Below, piece by piece: positions 7,633-15,907 of a DNA stretch of 31,889 nt. The notes beneath the pieces were generated by a model. The model worked only from the letters and a program-made list of their open reading frames with translations, searched no databases and was not told where the DNA came from. The stretch spans positions 1 through 31,889 of the IMG/VR virus record IMGVR_UViG_3300037170_000172, one strand, 5' to 3'. The first letter of the stretch is position 1; every line of letters starts with the position of its first letter. The stretch comes from a virus. Position numbers and translations under genes: made by a program.

Positions 7633-8979
7633 CTACGCGGAGAGCTGCAAGGTGTAGGGCCGGATCAGCTGAAGCTTGGTGAGGGTGCCGCCCGTCACGC
7701 TCTTTGTGAAGGTCTTCTCCAGCACCCACATGTTTTCGTGTACGTCGCCGACGTCGTCGTCTACCTGCGCCAACGTGTTGACGGTCCACGGGTGCCCGTC
7801 TTGTGTGTGCCCCAGGACCTCGTACGTGACCGACAGCGCCTTCTGCTGGCGGTTCGCCATCTCGCGGCGTGTGAAGGCCTCGAGCTGCGCGAGGTTCTTG
7901 CTCTCGTCGTCCTTCAGAAAGAACGGCTTGGCGATCAACGGGTCCCCCTGGGGCCTTGGTAGGGACGCGAGTTGCGAGCGTAGCGGGAGAACCTTCGCCG
8001 TGGGGTACCGCGCCTGGATGGCCTGCACCTCCGGCAGCGGGGTGCCGTTGTCGTCCAGCCCGGTGAGCTCGTTGATCATAATGATCCGGAGCTTGCTCTT
8101 CTCAGTGTCCTGCCCGCCGCCGAACCCAGTCGCAACGATGCAGCTTGGTTGACTCTCGAGGTCAAACGTGGGGCCGCCTCGAATGATGTTGTTCGCGGGT
8201 CCAACCGGGCTCTTGCGCACGAGCTTCTGATTTGGTGTGCTGGCGAAGTCGGGTTGGTCAACCACCACTCCCGAGCCGTCCGCCATCGCCCAAAGGTAGT
8301 ACCCGAGCCGACGCAGAAGCCGCTCTAGGAAGGCGTACACGCCTTCGCCCGCGTGAGGCTTCGCTTGCTGCAATGGCAGCGTCTTCAGGTCCGGCCTGTT
8401 GGGGTAGAGCACCTGCGTGTCGCTTGCAGTCGTGTACGCGAACGACAGCGAACCGTTGGCTCCCTCCGTGATGTTGGCGATCTGCGCCTGAAACGACACG
8501 GACGAGCCAGAGGCGCCCGGTTGGTAGCCGGACATGAGGTAGCGGTTGTACAGGTCCGCGTTGTAGAATGTCGTGATGCCGAATGGCTTGAGCGTGGCGC
8601 CTAGCACATCCACGATCGTGAGGCCGGGGGCGAACCGGAACCGAGGGTCCACGGTGGCGGTGACGACCGGACCGAGGATGTCACGCCCTGCGATCGTGAT
8701 GTGCGTCCCGCCCGACGTGTCGCCTTCCACGTGCTTGCGCTCTAGATATCCAGTGCATTGAGGATTGTTGTTCACGCGAAGCTGTACACGTGCCCCGGGG
8801 ACGAGCGCTGCCAGTAGCGACGGGTCGCCGTCCCCGATCGCGAACTCCCAACCTGACGTGGGGACCAACACCTTCTGGTTGAAGCTGTACCACTCCCAGT
8901 TCTTGATCTCGCCGCCGTAGTCCAGTAGCGCCAGACTCACTGTGTCAATCTCCGAGGAGCCGTTCGGGATCGTGGTCAT
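7633..8979 (-). CDS. baseplate hub protein (Mu gp44/T4 gp27-like)
   Basis: This 448-aa protein takes ATG 8979, overlapping the preceding stop by four nt, as start. Downstream in-frame methionines would lose the conserved beginning. It has the hub layout: an N-terminal beta domain (NWEWYSFNQKVLVPTSGWEFAIGD), then GYLERKHVEGDTSGGTHITIAGRDIL at about residues 80-105. That is the conserved G.i......d..g...I.GRd pattern of gp27/gp44 hubs. Next come YAFLERLLRRLGYYLWAMADGSGVVVDQP and a C-terminal half with VTYEVLGHTQDGHPWTVNTLAQVDDD. It links the tube to the spike encoded next. Confidence 0.85.
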   Translation of the reverse strand: MTTIPNGSSEIDTVSLALLDYGGEIKNWEWYSFNQKVLVPTSGWEFAIGDGDPSLLAALVPGARVQLRVNNNPQCTGYLERKHVEGDTSGGTHITIAGRDILGPVVTATVDPRFRFAPGLTIVDVLGATLKPFGITTFYNADLYNRYLMSGYQPGASGSSVSFQAQIANITEGANGSLSFAYTTASDTQVLYPNRPDLKTLPLQQAKPHAGEGVYAFLERLLRRLGYYLWAMADGSGVVVDQPDFASTPNQKLVRKSPVGPANNIIRGGPTFDLESQPSCIVATGFGGGQDTEKSKLRIIMINELTGLDDNGTPLPEVQAIQARYPTAKVLPLRSQLASLPRPQGDPLIAKPFFLKDDESKNLAQLEAFTRREMANRQQKALSVTYEVLGHTQDGHPWTVNTLAQVDDDVGDVHENMWVLEKTFTKSVTGGTLTKLQLIRPYTLQLSA

Positions 8980-9956
8980 GGCGAGTAGTACGTCACGATC
9001 GTCTGCGGAGGGATCAGCGCCGAACGTGCCAGGCTTGGGTTGAGCTTCAGAAGCGTGGACACGTCCGTCTTGAGCTTCGTTGTCAGGGAAGGCAGAGTCG
9101 AATACTTGGGCGTCACGTAGTAGCTGACCGCCTTCGACTGCTGCAACTGCTTGTCTCGCATCGCGTGCAGCGCGGAGACCAGGCGCATGGTGGCGTCCGA
9201 CAGTCCAGGGACGTAACCGAAGGCCTCCGCGATGCCCATGAGCGAATTGATAACCTGCGCGATCTTGGCGTTGACCTGCATCACGAGCAGGTTCCACTCA
9301 TCACCGATGGCCTCGATCGAGCTGACGAAGGCGGACAGCGAGATTCCTCCCGTGCCTGTGTCGGGGGGAGGCGTGAGTGTCATGATCGAATCGTCCAGCG
9401 TATTGGCTGCTGCCGTCGCGATCGTGAGTGTCGAGGTGGAGGCGAGGGTCGCCGCGTCACCATCTGCGATGGTCTCGCCGAAGGACACGAGCAGCACGAC
9501 GCCGCCGCGGAAGTTGGGGTCCAGCGTCTCTCCCCACGTAAGAGCCTTGCAGTTGCGTGACCCGTAGGTCGGGTGCACGAGGGGCCCGTCGCTCCTGTCC
9601 TCTACCGCCGTGAGGAATTGCAGCAGCACCGTGGGAAACAGTGGATCTTCCCAGTCCTCCATGTCGCCCGTCCAGAGGCCGTTGACGAAGGGGATCTTGA
9701 GCGTGAACTCGTTGTACTTCTGCCCGGTGTTTTCGAGGCGTGCGCCGTTGCGATCCATGAACTGGTGCACCACGACGTTGTGGCCGCCTTTCATGTCGAC
9801 CGACATCGACGGGAACGAGATACCGCGCCACGATGTGCCCTGTAGCTGCGCGAGCACGTCGGGCGACGTCGGAGGCGGGCCCTTGGGCCCTTTCACGGGC
9901 GGGTTCGCCAGCGCGTCCGAAATGTTGTTTGCGAGGGCGCTGCCAGGTATGGGCAT
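8976..9956 (-). CDS. DNA circulation/tail protein with LysM-like end (Mu gp43-like)
   Basis: This 326-aa protein starts ATG 9956, sharing one base with the tape-measure stop (TGATG). The segment TSWRGISFPSMSVDMKGGHNVVVHQFMDRNG (from about residue 41) matches the DNA-circularisation N-terminal family: WRG..F, GGH and H.F.dR. The C-terminus (YSTLPSLTTKLKTDVSTLLKLNPSLARSALIPPQTIVTYY) looks like a LysM-type module with its L..LN......ip.gt.v pattern. The position between tape measure and hub matches Mu gp43. It is a tail-tip structural protein despite the historical family name. Confidence 0.8.
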   Translation of the reverse strand: MPIPGSALANNISDALANPPVKGPKGPPPTSPDVLAQLQGTSWRGISFPSMSVDMKGGHNVVVHQFMDRNGARLENTGQKYNEFTLKIPFVNGLWTGDMEDWEDPLFPTVLLQFLTAVEDRSDGPLVHPTYGSRNCKALTWGETLDPNFRGGVVLLVSFGETIADGDAATLASTSTLTIATAAANTLDDSIMTLTPPPDTGTGGISLSAFVSSIEAIGDEWNLLVMQVNAKIAQVINSLMGIAEAFGYVPGLSDATMRLVSALHAMRDKQLQQSKAVSYYVTPKYSTLPSLTTKLKTDVSTLLKLNPSLARSALIPPQTIVTYYSP

Positions 9957-12340
9957 CAGCGATCCGTGAAGGGGCCGATCCGGTTGAGTCCACCGAAGAG
10001 ACGCCCAGTCTCCTCGAGCTGCCGGTTGAGGTTTGCTAGGTGCTCTGCGGTCTTCTTCGCTTCCGCGTCGGCCGCCGTCTGTGCCTCGGAGTGAATCGCT
10101 GCGGCCTCCTTCGCTTCCGACGCCTGTGCGCCGGGGGCATCCGAGCGGGACTCGCGAACTACTGGCGCTGACATGAGCTTCCCGATGTCCGTCTCATCGG
10201 CGTTCAGCGGTCCTATCGCCGGCCCCTTCGACGCCTTCCCGATGTCCGTCTCATCGGCGTTCAGCGGTCCTATCGCCGGCCCCTTCGACGCCTTCCCGAT
10301 GTCCGTCTCATCGGCGTTCAGCGGTCCTATCGCCGGCCCCTTCGACGCCTTCCCGATGTCCGTCTCATCGGCGTTCAGCGGTCCTATCGCCGGCCCCTTC
10401 GACGCCTTCCCCACGTCCGCCTCATCGGCGTTCAGCGGTCCTATCGCCGGCCCCTTCGACGCCTTCCCCACGTCCGCCTCTTGGCTCGCTGCTCCTGGCG
10501 AGTGCTCCGCCGCAGGACTCGTCTTCCCGGCGTTGACGTTCTCTTTGCCGATCTTGTACCCGGGCCGGAAGACGGGAACACCAGTTGCCGTGCGCTCCCA
10601 ATGTCCAACGCGGCCTCGCTCCTGCTCCTGGCCCTCGGCATCCTCCACGAAGTCGAGAATCTTGCGGGTGTCGAGCGGGTCTTTGTTCTTGCGCGCCTCC
10701 CAGTGCCCTCGGCCGTGTGTCGCCGGGAAGCGCGTGTTCGCGCCTTCGTCCAGCGCCCATGTCTGCACGCGCCCGGCCTCGGTCTCGCTCCCCGTGGCCT
10801 TGTCAAACCAGCCCTTAACCTTCCCAATGCCCTTGGCGATGTCTATCAGCAGCTCGGCTGAGACGAACATGGCGCGAGTCATGATCACGGCCGCTTCCCC
10901 GATCTTGGGCGCTGCGACGACAAGCTCGTCCACGAACTTGCCGATCGAGGGGGAGCCCGCGAGGATGGCGGCCTTGATCTTGGTCATGGCGGCTTCGATC
11001 CGTTCGCCGTCCGTGGCCATCACGGCATCCCGCTTCTCACTCTCCGCCGCCATGGTGGTGTTCGACGTGGCCAGTGTGCGGATGAAATCTTCAACCGCGG
11101 TTGCCCCCGCTTCCTTGGCCTGAAGGTCTGTCTTCCCCGCAGCCTTCGCAGCGGTGCGCGCTTCCGAGTAGGTGCCTTGGTAGCTTGAGATGAGCTTCGC
11201 CGCTGGCTCGGTGAAACCCATGCCGTGAAGGGTCGTGACGTTGCCAGCGGTGCGCCGGTAGAAGTCCCCGATCATCTTGATGGGGTCCACGATCGTCTCG
11301 ACGCCCCCAAGTTTCGCGATCGACTTCGGCGACAGCGCCTTGCCGATCCGTAGGGAGTCCTGCGAGAAGGCTTGCAGGCCCTCGGCTGCAGACTCCACGC
11401 TGCCGAATCCTGTGCGGCGAGATGTCTGTAGAATCGCATTCGCCGTCGCAACCTTGGTAAACCAGTCGCCCCCGAACTTTTCCGCGGGGGCTGTGAGCCG
11501 ACCGCCGAGCATCGCGAGCTCGCGCATCGGAACCGAGCCCGCCTCGCCCTGCGCGGTGAGGGCGAGCATCATCTTCGTGAGGTCTTCCTTTTTTTGGCCC
11601 GGCCTGTATAGGGCCGCGGCCATTTCGGAGAGAGACCCCATGTCCAGTCCGCGGCCCTTGGAAAGGGTCGCTAGGGACTGCATCATCTCCAAGCCCAAAC
11701 CGGGTTCGCCGGTCTTGTCTTGGAACCTCCCAGCGGCTTCCAGGATGTCGCCCGGCGCCACGTTGTTGCGGATCCCGATCGACCGCGCGGACCCCTCGAC
11801 GCCCTCCGCGGTGAGCTTGCCGCCGCTGTTGTTCGCGATCTGCACCGATCGCGTTTTGAGCTGCATCGCCGGCCGGATGACCTCATTGATCACGAAGCCC
11901 GAGAACTGGCGGAGGCTGGCGGACGCTAGGTTGATTGCGGCGGACATTCCGCCGATGGCGAGACCTGCGACCCCGGCCGCCTTGAGCATGCCGCCCATGC
12001 CCTCTCCCTGCATGAAGGCGCCGTAGACGCTGCCGTCACGGGACGGCTTCCCAACCGCGGCGTTGAATTGGTGCTCCGCTCGAGCTGCGCGGATCTCGGC
12101 AGCGCGGGCCGCGTTCACTTCTTTGACGAGCTTCGCTTCTTCGCGCAACCCGCCAATCTTCGCCTTGAGCTCCTTCTGCGCCTCCGCTGTGCGCTTGCCG
12201 CTTCCCGCCGCTCCCGCCGCCGCGATGTCCTTCTCGAGGTCGAGATAGCTCTGCTTGACCCCTCGGAGGGCGCTCGTAACGGCTTGCGTCCCCTCCGTTT
12301 TGAGGACGATGCTGATCGGGGTCTGCTTGGATCCTGCCAT
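9956..12340 (-). CDS. tail tape measure protein
   Basis: This 794-aa protein takes ATG 12340, whose A is shared with a TAA stop of the frameshifted chaperone product. An upstream in-frame GTG at 12388 is less likely. N-terminal residues 20-110 are a helical coiled-coil segment (LRGVKQSYLDLEKDIAAAG to EIRAARAEHQF). A hydrophobic Gly/Ala/Met-rich segment follows (MGGMLKAAGVAGLAIGGMSAAINLA, about residues 125-150), the usual membrane-inserting section. A long helical region leads to a 19-residue tandem repeat near the C-terminus, then EAKEAAAIHSEAQTAADAEAKKTAEHLANLNRQLEE. Length, position and hydrophobic block support the call. Confidence 0.85.
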   Translation of the reverse strand: MAGSKQTPISIVLKTEGTQAVTSALRGVKQSYLDLEKDIAAAGAAGSGKRTAEAQKELKAKIGGLREEAKLVKEVNAARAAEIRAARAEHQFNAAVGKPSRDGSVYGAFMQGEGMGGMLKAAGVAGLAIGGMSAAINLASASLRQFSGFVINEVIRPAMQLKTRSVQIANNSGGKLTAEGVEGSARSIGIRNNVAPGDILEAAGRFQDKTGEPGLGLEMMQSLATLSKGRGLDMGSLSEMAAALYRPGQKKEDLTKMMLALTAQGEAGSVPMRELAMLGGRLTAPAEKFGGDWFTKVATANAILQTSRRTGFGSVESAAEGLQAFSQDSLRIGKALSPKSIAKLGGVETIVDPIKMIGDFYRRTAGNVTTLHGMGFTEPAAKLISSYQGTYSEARTAAKAAGKTDLQAKEAGATAVEDFIRTLATSNTTMAAESEKRDAVMATDGERIEAAMTKIKAAILAGSPSIGKFVDELVVAAPKIGEAAVIMTRAMFVSAELLIDIAKGIGKVKGWFDKATGSETEAGRVQTWALDEGANTRFPATHGRGHWEARKNKDPLDTRKILDFVEDAEGQEQERGRVGHWERTATGVPVFRPGYKIGKENVNAGKTSPAAEHSPGAASQEADVGKASKGPAIGPLNADEADVGKASKGPAIGPLNADETDIGKASKGPAIGPLNADETDIGKASKGPAIGPLNADETDIGKASKGPAIGPLNADETDIGKLMSAPVVRESRSDAPGAQASEAKEAAAIHSEAQTAADAEAKKTAEHLANLNRQLEETGRLFGGLNRIGPFTDR
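10178..10480. repeat. 57-bp tandem repeat in tape measure gene, 5 full copies plus 18 bp
   Basis: In minus-strand reading the unit encodes the 19 residues ETDIGKASKGPAIGPLNAD. The two copies nearest 10480 encode EADVG and the others ETDIG. Copies are otherwise identical at DNA level. The array is in frame and alters only the length of a linker-like region between the helical body and the C-terminal coiled coil of the tape measure. Confidence 0.95.
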
Positions 12341-12477
12341 TAGGTCGTCTTCGGCGGGTGCGTTCTTACGTACTCTCGGGCAGCCCACCAGGCGAGGAGC
12401 TGTCCGTCGGTGAGCTGCACAATCGGGAGGCCATAAACCTCATGAGCTGACTCTGAACTCCCAATGACATTTCGCCT
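12340..12477 (-). CDS. tail assembly chaperone, -1 frameshift extension (gpGT-like)
   Basis: The extension is the minus-strand frame entered by a -1 slip on CCCTTTA at 12477-12483. It adds 45 residues starting RRNVIGSSESAHEVYGLP and including LTDGQLLAWWAAREYVR, giving a fusion of about 211 residues. It ends TAA at 12340-12342, sharing one base with the tape-measure ATG. The extension has no start codon that would suit independent expression, apart from an internal GTG near its middle. WW-AAREYVR is a pronounced, non-random helical motif with third-position G/C bias. Production by frameshift is inference from the heptamer and the open frame. Confidence 0.65.
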   Translation of the reverse strand, partial: RRNVIGSSESAHEVYGLPIVQLTDGQLLAWWAAREYVRTHPPKTT

Positions 12478-12974
12478 AAAGGGTCGGCGCGCGATCCCTC
12501 CGCGATCCTGTCAATCCAAGCCTTGCACTCGGTCTCCGACATCTCGTGCACGATGGGTCCGAGCTCCGCTCGCATCCAGCTGTATTTGAGCACGAGCACA
12601 GCTACCTCGTCCGTGGTGAGCGTGGAGGCGATCGCGTCGGGTGTCGGGAAGAAGCCTTTGTCCATGTCCCCTACTCGGCGGCAGCATCGGAAGAGCAGCT
12701 CACAGGACGAACGCGATTCGTAGAGCGCCTCGTAGGCGAATGACTGCTCGTCCTTCTTGGCCTGCGCCTTGGCCTCGGCTAGCCGAGCGCGCACCCACCG
12801 CTCGGCAGAAGCGGTAATCGCCATTGTCTCTGTCTGCGTGAGGACGAGCATCTCGAGCTGCCGCACGGATCCATCCTTGGCCTTGCGCGGATACTCGACG
12901 GATCGGTGCGGGCGCGGGAGCTGCGTGAGCTCGAGCCACAGCTCGTCGGCGGGAAGGTCGGGGGGTTGGCTCAT
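12366..12974 (-). CDS. tail assembly chaperone, zero-frame product
   Basis: This 202-aa protein has an ATG two nt after the tube gene stop. It is a predominantly helical acidic/basic protein (WVRARLAEAKAQAKKDEQSFAYEALYESRSSCELLFRC) located between the tail tube and tape measure genes. That is the position of lambda gpG, Mu gp41 and similar tail assembly chaperones that load the tape measure. At codons 165-166 lies a slippery heptamer that gives a second product. The unshifted C-terminus after that point (36 residues, GEMSLGVQSQL to GLPEST) is unremarkable. Function comes from position and the frameshift architecture; the sequence itself is not conserved enough for me to name a family. Confidence 0.75.
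   Translation of the reverse strand: MSQPPDLPADELWLELTQLPRPHRSVEYPRKAKDGSVRQLEMLVLTQTETMAITASAERWVRARLAEAKAQAKKDEQSFAYEALYESRSSCELLFRCCRRVGDMDKGFFPTPDAIASTLTTDEVAVLVLKYSWMRAELGPIVHEMSETECKAWIDRIAEGSRADPLGEMSLGVQSQLMRFMASRLCSSPTDSSSPGGLPEST
12477..12483 (-). promoter_or_regulatory. -1 programmed ribosomal frameshift slippery site CCCTTTA
   Basis: Read on the minus strand, zero-frame codons are GAC CCT TTA. The heptamer C CCT TTA fits X XXY YYZ, allowing both tRNAs to re-pair on CCC and TTT. The zero frame continues to 12366. The -1 frame is open to the base that starts the tape-measure gene. Confidence 0.7.
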
Positions 12975-12975
12975 C

Positions 12976-13350
12976 TCAATCCCAGGTGCTCATCTGCCCG
13001 ACGAACGGGAACGACAAGGCGGAAGCGGAATTCACCGCGTGCGTGAATTCGTCGCTTTCGATGAACGCCTTTACGGTCAGCGTGTTGCCTGCGGCGAAGG
13101 TCGTGATCTCCACGACCGTGAGGCCCTGAATGTTGTCGCCGGGGTCGTATTCGAAGTCCACCGCGGGGACCGCGTTCTTAATGGTCCCCTCCACGATGGC
13201 CGCCCCCGGGGAGAGCCCGGCGAACCCCTTCGCAACGGTGTTCACCCGCTGCGCGTTGGAGGTGCGCTTGAGGCTGATTTCGGTCTCCTCCGCGAGGAGC
13301 TTTCCGTTGATGTAGACGGTCCCCTTGGTGTACAGCCCTAGGTCAGACAT
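12976..13350 (-). CDS. tail tube protein
   Basis: This 124-aa protein starts ATG at 13350, sharing one base with the sheath stop. It is a small beta-rich protein (GTVYINGKLLAEETEISLKRTSNAQRVNTVAKGFAGLSPG) with the features of Mu gpM/phage tube proteins: an early VYINGKLL strand, then SN.Q.V.T...G, then an EGTIKNAVP strand and the ITTFAAG strand. Its location immediately after the sheath gene and before the chaperone is diagnostic. It polymerises as rings around the tape measure and forms the inner tube. Confidence 0.85.
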   Translation of the reverse strand: MSDLGLYTKGTVYINGKLLAEETEISLKRTSNAQRVNTVAKGFAGLSPGAAIVEGTIKNAVPAVDFEYDPGDNIQGLTVVEITTFAAGNTLTVKAFIESDEFTHAVNSASALSFPFVGQMSTWD

Positions 13351-14864
13351 TACGCCACCTGCTGGATCGACGCTGCGATCTGGTGAAGGACGTCGACCGG
13401 CTGAAGTGGGATGAGCGCGGACATTCGCGTCGTGGGCGATGAATTGCGGCTCACCTGTGTGTTGGCGACGATCGTGGCCACGTTTTGCAGCAGCCCGTTC
13501 TCGTCATAGTCGCGGGTGAGCCGGTTGATCAGGGCCCGGTAGTTGCGCGGAGATACGCAGTTCGGCCCGGGATCCGCATCGTTCGGCCCGGGGTCGTTGA
13601 CCACGTTTTTCCCCGAGAGTTGGGCCGTTTCTTTGGCCTTCAGATCGTCTGCGTACCGGTCGCAGATCGTTACCTTGTGGGAGTCTCGGATGCGGTAGTC
13701 CACCGTGCTACCGTTCAGACTCCGAGTCGTGATCCGTGACACGATGTACGTTGCGCCCGTGGCGAGCACACCAATCGGGGTAACACCGCCATTGAGCGCC
13801 GAGACGAACTGCGAGCGCGTCGGTGCCTGGCCGGACAGGGGGGCCTTGAGTCGCCAGTTAGACGCGCTCTCGGATGAGTTGCCGTACCCGTCGAAGTTGC
13901 ACAGTGGAATGACGTTGGCTTCCTCGAGCGTGTACGCCGCCGCTGCCATAGCAGCGAGCTCGCACGGCGGGACGTCGCTCTGGTAGAGCCACACGAGCTC
14001 TGCTCTGGCGCCGTTAAGCCCCTGCGCGATAGAGAGCGCGTTGCTCACGATATCCTGTGACCCGACGACGAGCCGACCCGTAAGGCCGTTCGTCGGCAGC
14101 GATTGCGTGTTGATCTGCGCGAGCGCGGCGCCTGTCTGGGTCGCGTCCTCCGCTGCCGAGACGACGTAGTAGTACCGAGTCCCAACGATCGCGGCAAGGG
14201 CCGTGGCGTTCGAGTCCGAAACCGTCCCGCCCGCCTGGAGCGTGGAGGCCGTGGGGGTCACCGTGGTTCCGACTGCCGCCGGCTTGATCTGGGCAAAGTA
14301 CCGGATGAAGTTCGCCCGGAGACCCTTCTGCTTCGACGTCAGGGTGATTACCCCGGCGCTGGCGGACGCCGTGACGGGCCACGCCGTCTTGCCGTTGATG
14401 TTGACCGCCGCCGCGGCAGCGATCGTTGTCGGCGTGTCGCCGGTCGCGATCCCTGTGTCCACGAACTGGTCCGCTACGAAAATCCGTAGGGTTGCCGCGC
14501 CCGTCGAGGCGGTCGTGAGAGTAATCGTTCCCGTGGATGCCGCCGCGGAGCCTCCCTCTGCGACTGCGATCGCGAAGAGGGGCGTCACTTGGTTCACCGT
14601 CGTGAAGCGCACGAACATCCGGTGCAGCTCAGATCCGGCACCGAAGAGCCCGATCGCGTCGGCCTCCGAGGCCAGGGTTACCGGAGTTGCTGGACCGTAG
14701 ACGGTGGCCGCGCTCGCGTTACCCGTCGAGAGCATGCCGCCAACAAGGATCGCGGCGTACGTGGCCGTGCCGCCCGAGGCGGGCCCCTGCGCGAAGAGGA
14801 TGTCGTTGTATTCGCCGGGAACCGGATCGTTTGCGGCCAGTCCGGTGATTGAAATATCAGCCAT
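13350..14864 (-). CDS. contractile tail sheath protein
   Basis: This 504-aa protein has an ATG overlapping the preceding gene by eight nt. It begins MADISITGLAANDPVPGEYNDILFAQGP. It has an N-terminal core (RMFVRFTTVNQVTPLFAIAVAEG), beta arms in the central region, and conserved C-terminal sheath features. These include the RYYYVVSAAEDA segment, the TPIGVLATGATYIVSRITTRSLNG strand (residues about 370-395), then YRIRDSHKVTICDRYADDLKAKE and the terminal LIPLQPVDVLHQIAASIQ. Length and order match Mu gpL relatives. It forms the contracting outer tail layer. Confidence 0.9.
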   Translation of the reverse strand: MADISITGLAANDPVPGEYNDILFAQGPASGGTATYAAILVGGMLSTGNASAATVYGPATPVTLASEADAIGLFGAGSELHRMFVRFTTVNQVTPLFAIAVAEGGSAAASTGTITLTTASTGAATLRIFVADQFVDTGIATGDTPTTIAAAAAVNINGKTAWPVTASASAGVITLTSKQKGLRANFIRYFAQIKPAAVGTTVTPTASTLQAGGTVSDSNATALAAIVGTRYYYVVSAAEDATQTGAALAQINTQSLPTNGLTGRLVVGSQDIVSNALSIAQGLNGARAELVWLYQSDVPPCELAAMAAAAYTLEEANVIPLCNFDGYGNSSESASNWRLKAPLSGQAPTRSQFVSALNGGVTPIGVLATGATYIVSRITTRSLNGSTVDYRIRDSHKVTICDRYADDLKAKETAQLSGKNVVNDPGPNDADPGPNCVSPRNYRALINRLTRDYDENGLLQNVATIVANTQVSRNSSPTTRMSALIPLQPVDVLHQIAASIQQVA

Positions 14865-15159
14865 TGGTCACCTCCGCCGCAACCGTGAATGGGACGCCTG
14901 CAAGCTTTGCGGTCTCCGCGTCCGCCGACAGCAACGTGCCGGCCTTGAGCTCCTGGAGATACTCCGCGCGGAACGGCACCTCCGAGTGCGTATCATGCGG
15001 TACCCACGCACCGGACGGCTGTTTCGTCTTGGGGTCCACGTGGCCCAGTGACGGGTCCCGGCGTCGGTTCACGTAACGCAACACGCCGTCTTCCTGCGCC
15101 TCGTAGTCGGGCACCAACGCGGTCCCCGCTGCGCGGACGCGCAACACTTGTTTTGTCAT
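14857..15159 (-). CDS. DUF2635-like protein (Mu gp38 position)
   Basis: This 100-aa protein starts at ATG 15159, immediately after the preceding stop. A longer upstream frame exists but lacks support. The sequence TKQVLRVRAAGTALVPDYEAQ, then GAWVPHDTHSEVPFRAEYLQELKAGTLL, has the DUF2635 layout: a short basic strand, a 'G.wVP' turn, and a C-terminal E(Y/W)..L..G.L. It sits directly before the sheath gene, where Mu has gp38. The function is structural but undefined in the family. It is longer than typical (about 60 aa), so this is a diverged member at best. Confidence 0.6.
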   Translation of the reverse strand: MTKQVLRVRAAGTALVPDYEAQEDGVLRYVNRRRDPSLGHVDPKTKQPSGAWVPHDTHSEVPFRAEYLQELKAGTLLSADAETAKLAGVPFTVAAEVTNG

Positions 15160-15160
15160 G

Positions 15161-15907
15161 TCAGGTTCCGAATTGGGTAGAGGTCTGCAACAGGGTCTCT
15201 GTGCCCGTTGAGTCTGTGACGTTGATCGTGGCATCGTCGCCGGCGAGCGCTGTTTGCCCAGCAGCTTGAGAGGTTGGGCTCTTCTGCTCACGCACTTCCA
15301 GTTCGAGCTCTAGCGTGGGAAACAGCAGCTCCGACGTGAGCTTCGGAATATTCCCGTACCTCGCCCTCGTCACGCCGATGTAGGAGATCGTACCGAGGGT
15401 GACGATGTTCGCATCCGAGTTCCAGCCCGGATCGTGCCCGCCCTCGGTTCGCTCCGCGAGCACCTTTGCGGCAGCGCGCAGGAACGGAGACAGTGAGTAG
15501 TATTGATCGACGACGAGCGGCGGAAGAACCCAAAACGCCTTCCACTGCTGCGCGCTCTGCACCCAGTTGCGAGTGTGCTCGCTGAACGTCTCTTCGGCGG
15601 GGAACACCGCGAGCAGCGGTGGTAGTAGCTGGGTCGACTGGAGGAACGGGACCGGGTCGTAGGGGAGGGCAAGCGCCGTGCTCTTGTGCTGCCCGCTCGA
15701 GGCGTTTCCCACGAATTGTGTCAGCCCCGCCATGGTGAACTCTGCATCCCAACGGGCGCCCAGGTGGATCGGGATGATCGCCTGATAGAACTGCAGCACC
15801 GTCCACAGGGCCGGGTCCGCGTCCTGCAGGAGCGGGTTCGCCGTGGAGGCGGTGAGCGGCGTAGCAAGCCCACCGAACTGAAGCGAGACGTACTCGGGAT
15901 TAGACAC
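15161..15907 (-). CDS. putative tail terminator/completion protein
   Basis: This 248-aa protein starts GTG, overlapping the preceding gene by eight nt. The segment WKAFWVLPPLVVDQYYSLSPFLRAAAKVLAERTEGG, then LFPTLELELEVREQ near the C-terminus, fits the general pattern of tail terminators: a hydrophobic strand, a helix, then a terminal P.l...i.v.E strand. It lies one gene upstream of the DUF2635-like gene, matching the Mu gp37 neighbourhood. The N-terminal region contains a Trp/Phe-rich segment (PALWTVLQFYQAIIPIHLGARW). Identity is by position. Confidence 0.5.
   Translation of the reverse strand: MSNPEYVSLQFGGLATPLTASTANPLLQDADPALWTVLQFYQAIIPIHLGARWDAEFTMAGLTQFVGNASSGQHKSTALALPYDPVPFLQSTQLLPPLLAVFPAEETFSEHTRNWVQSAQQWKAFWVLPPLVVDQYYSLSPFLRAAAKVLAERTEGGHDPGWNSDANIVTLGTISYIGVTRARYGNIPKLTSELLFPTLELELEVREQKSPTSQAAGQTALAGDDATINVTDSTGTETLLQTSTQFGT

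Noticed and set aside
10173-11123. Long plus-strand open frame opposite the tape measure gene
   Set aside because: It is an antisense shadow created by the repeat and by high GC; composition is Ser/Pro/Arg rich and the minus frame has clear tape-measure features.
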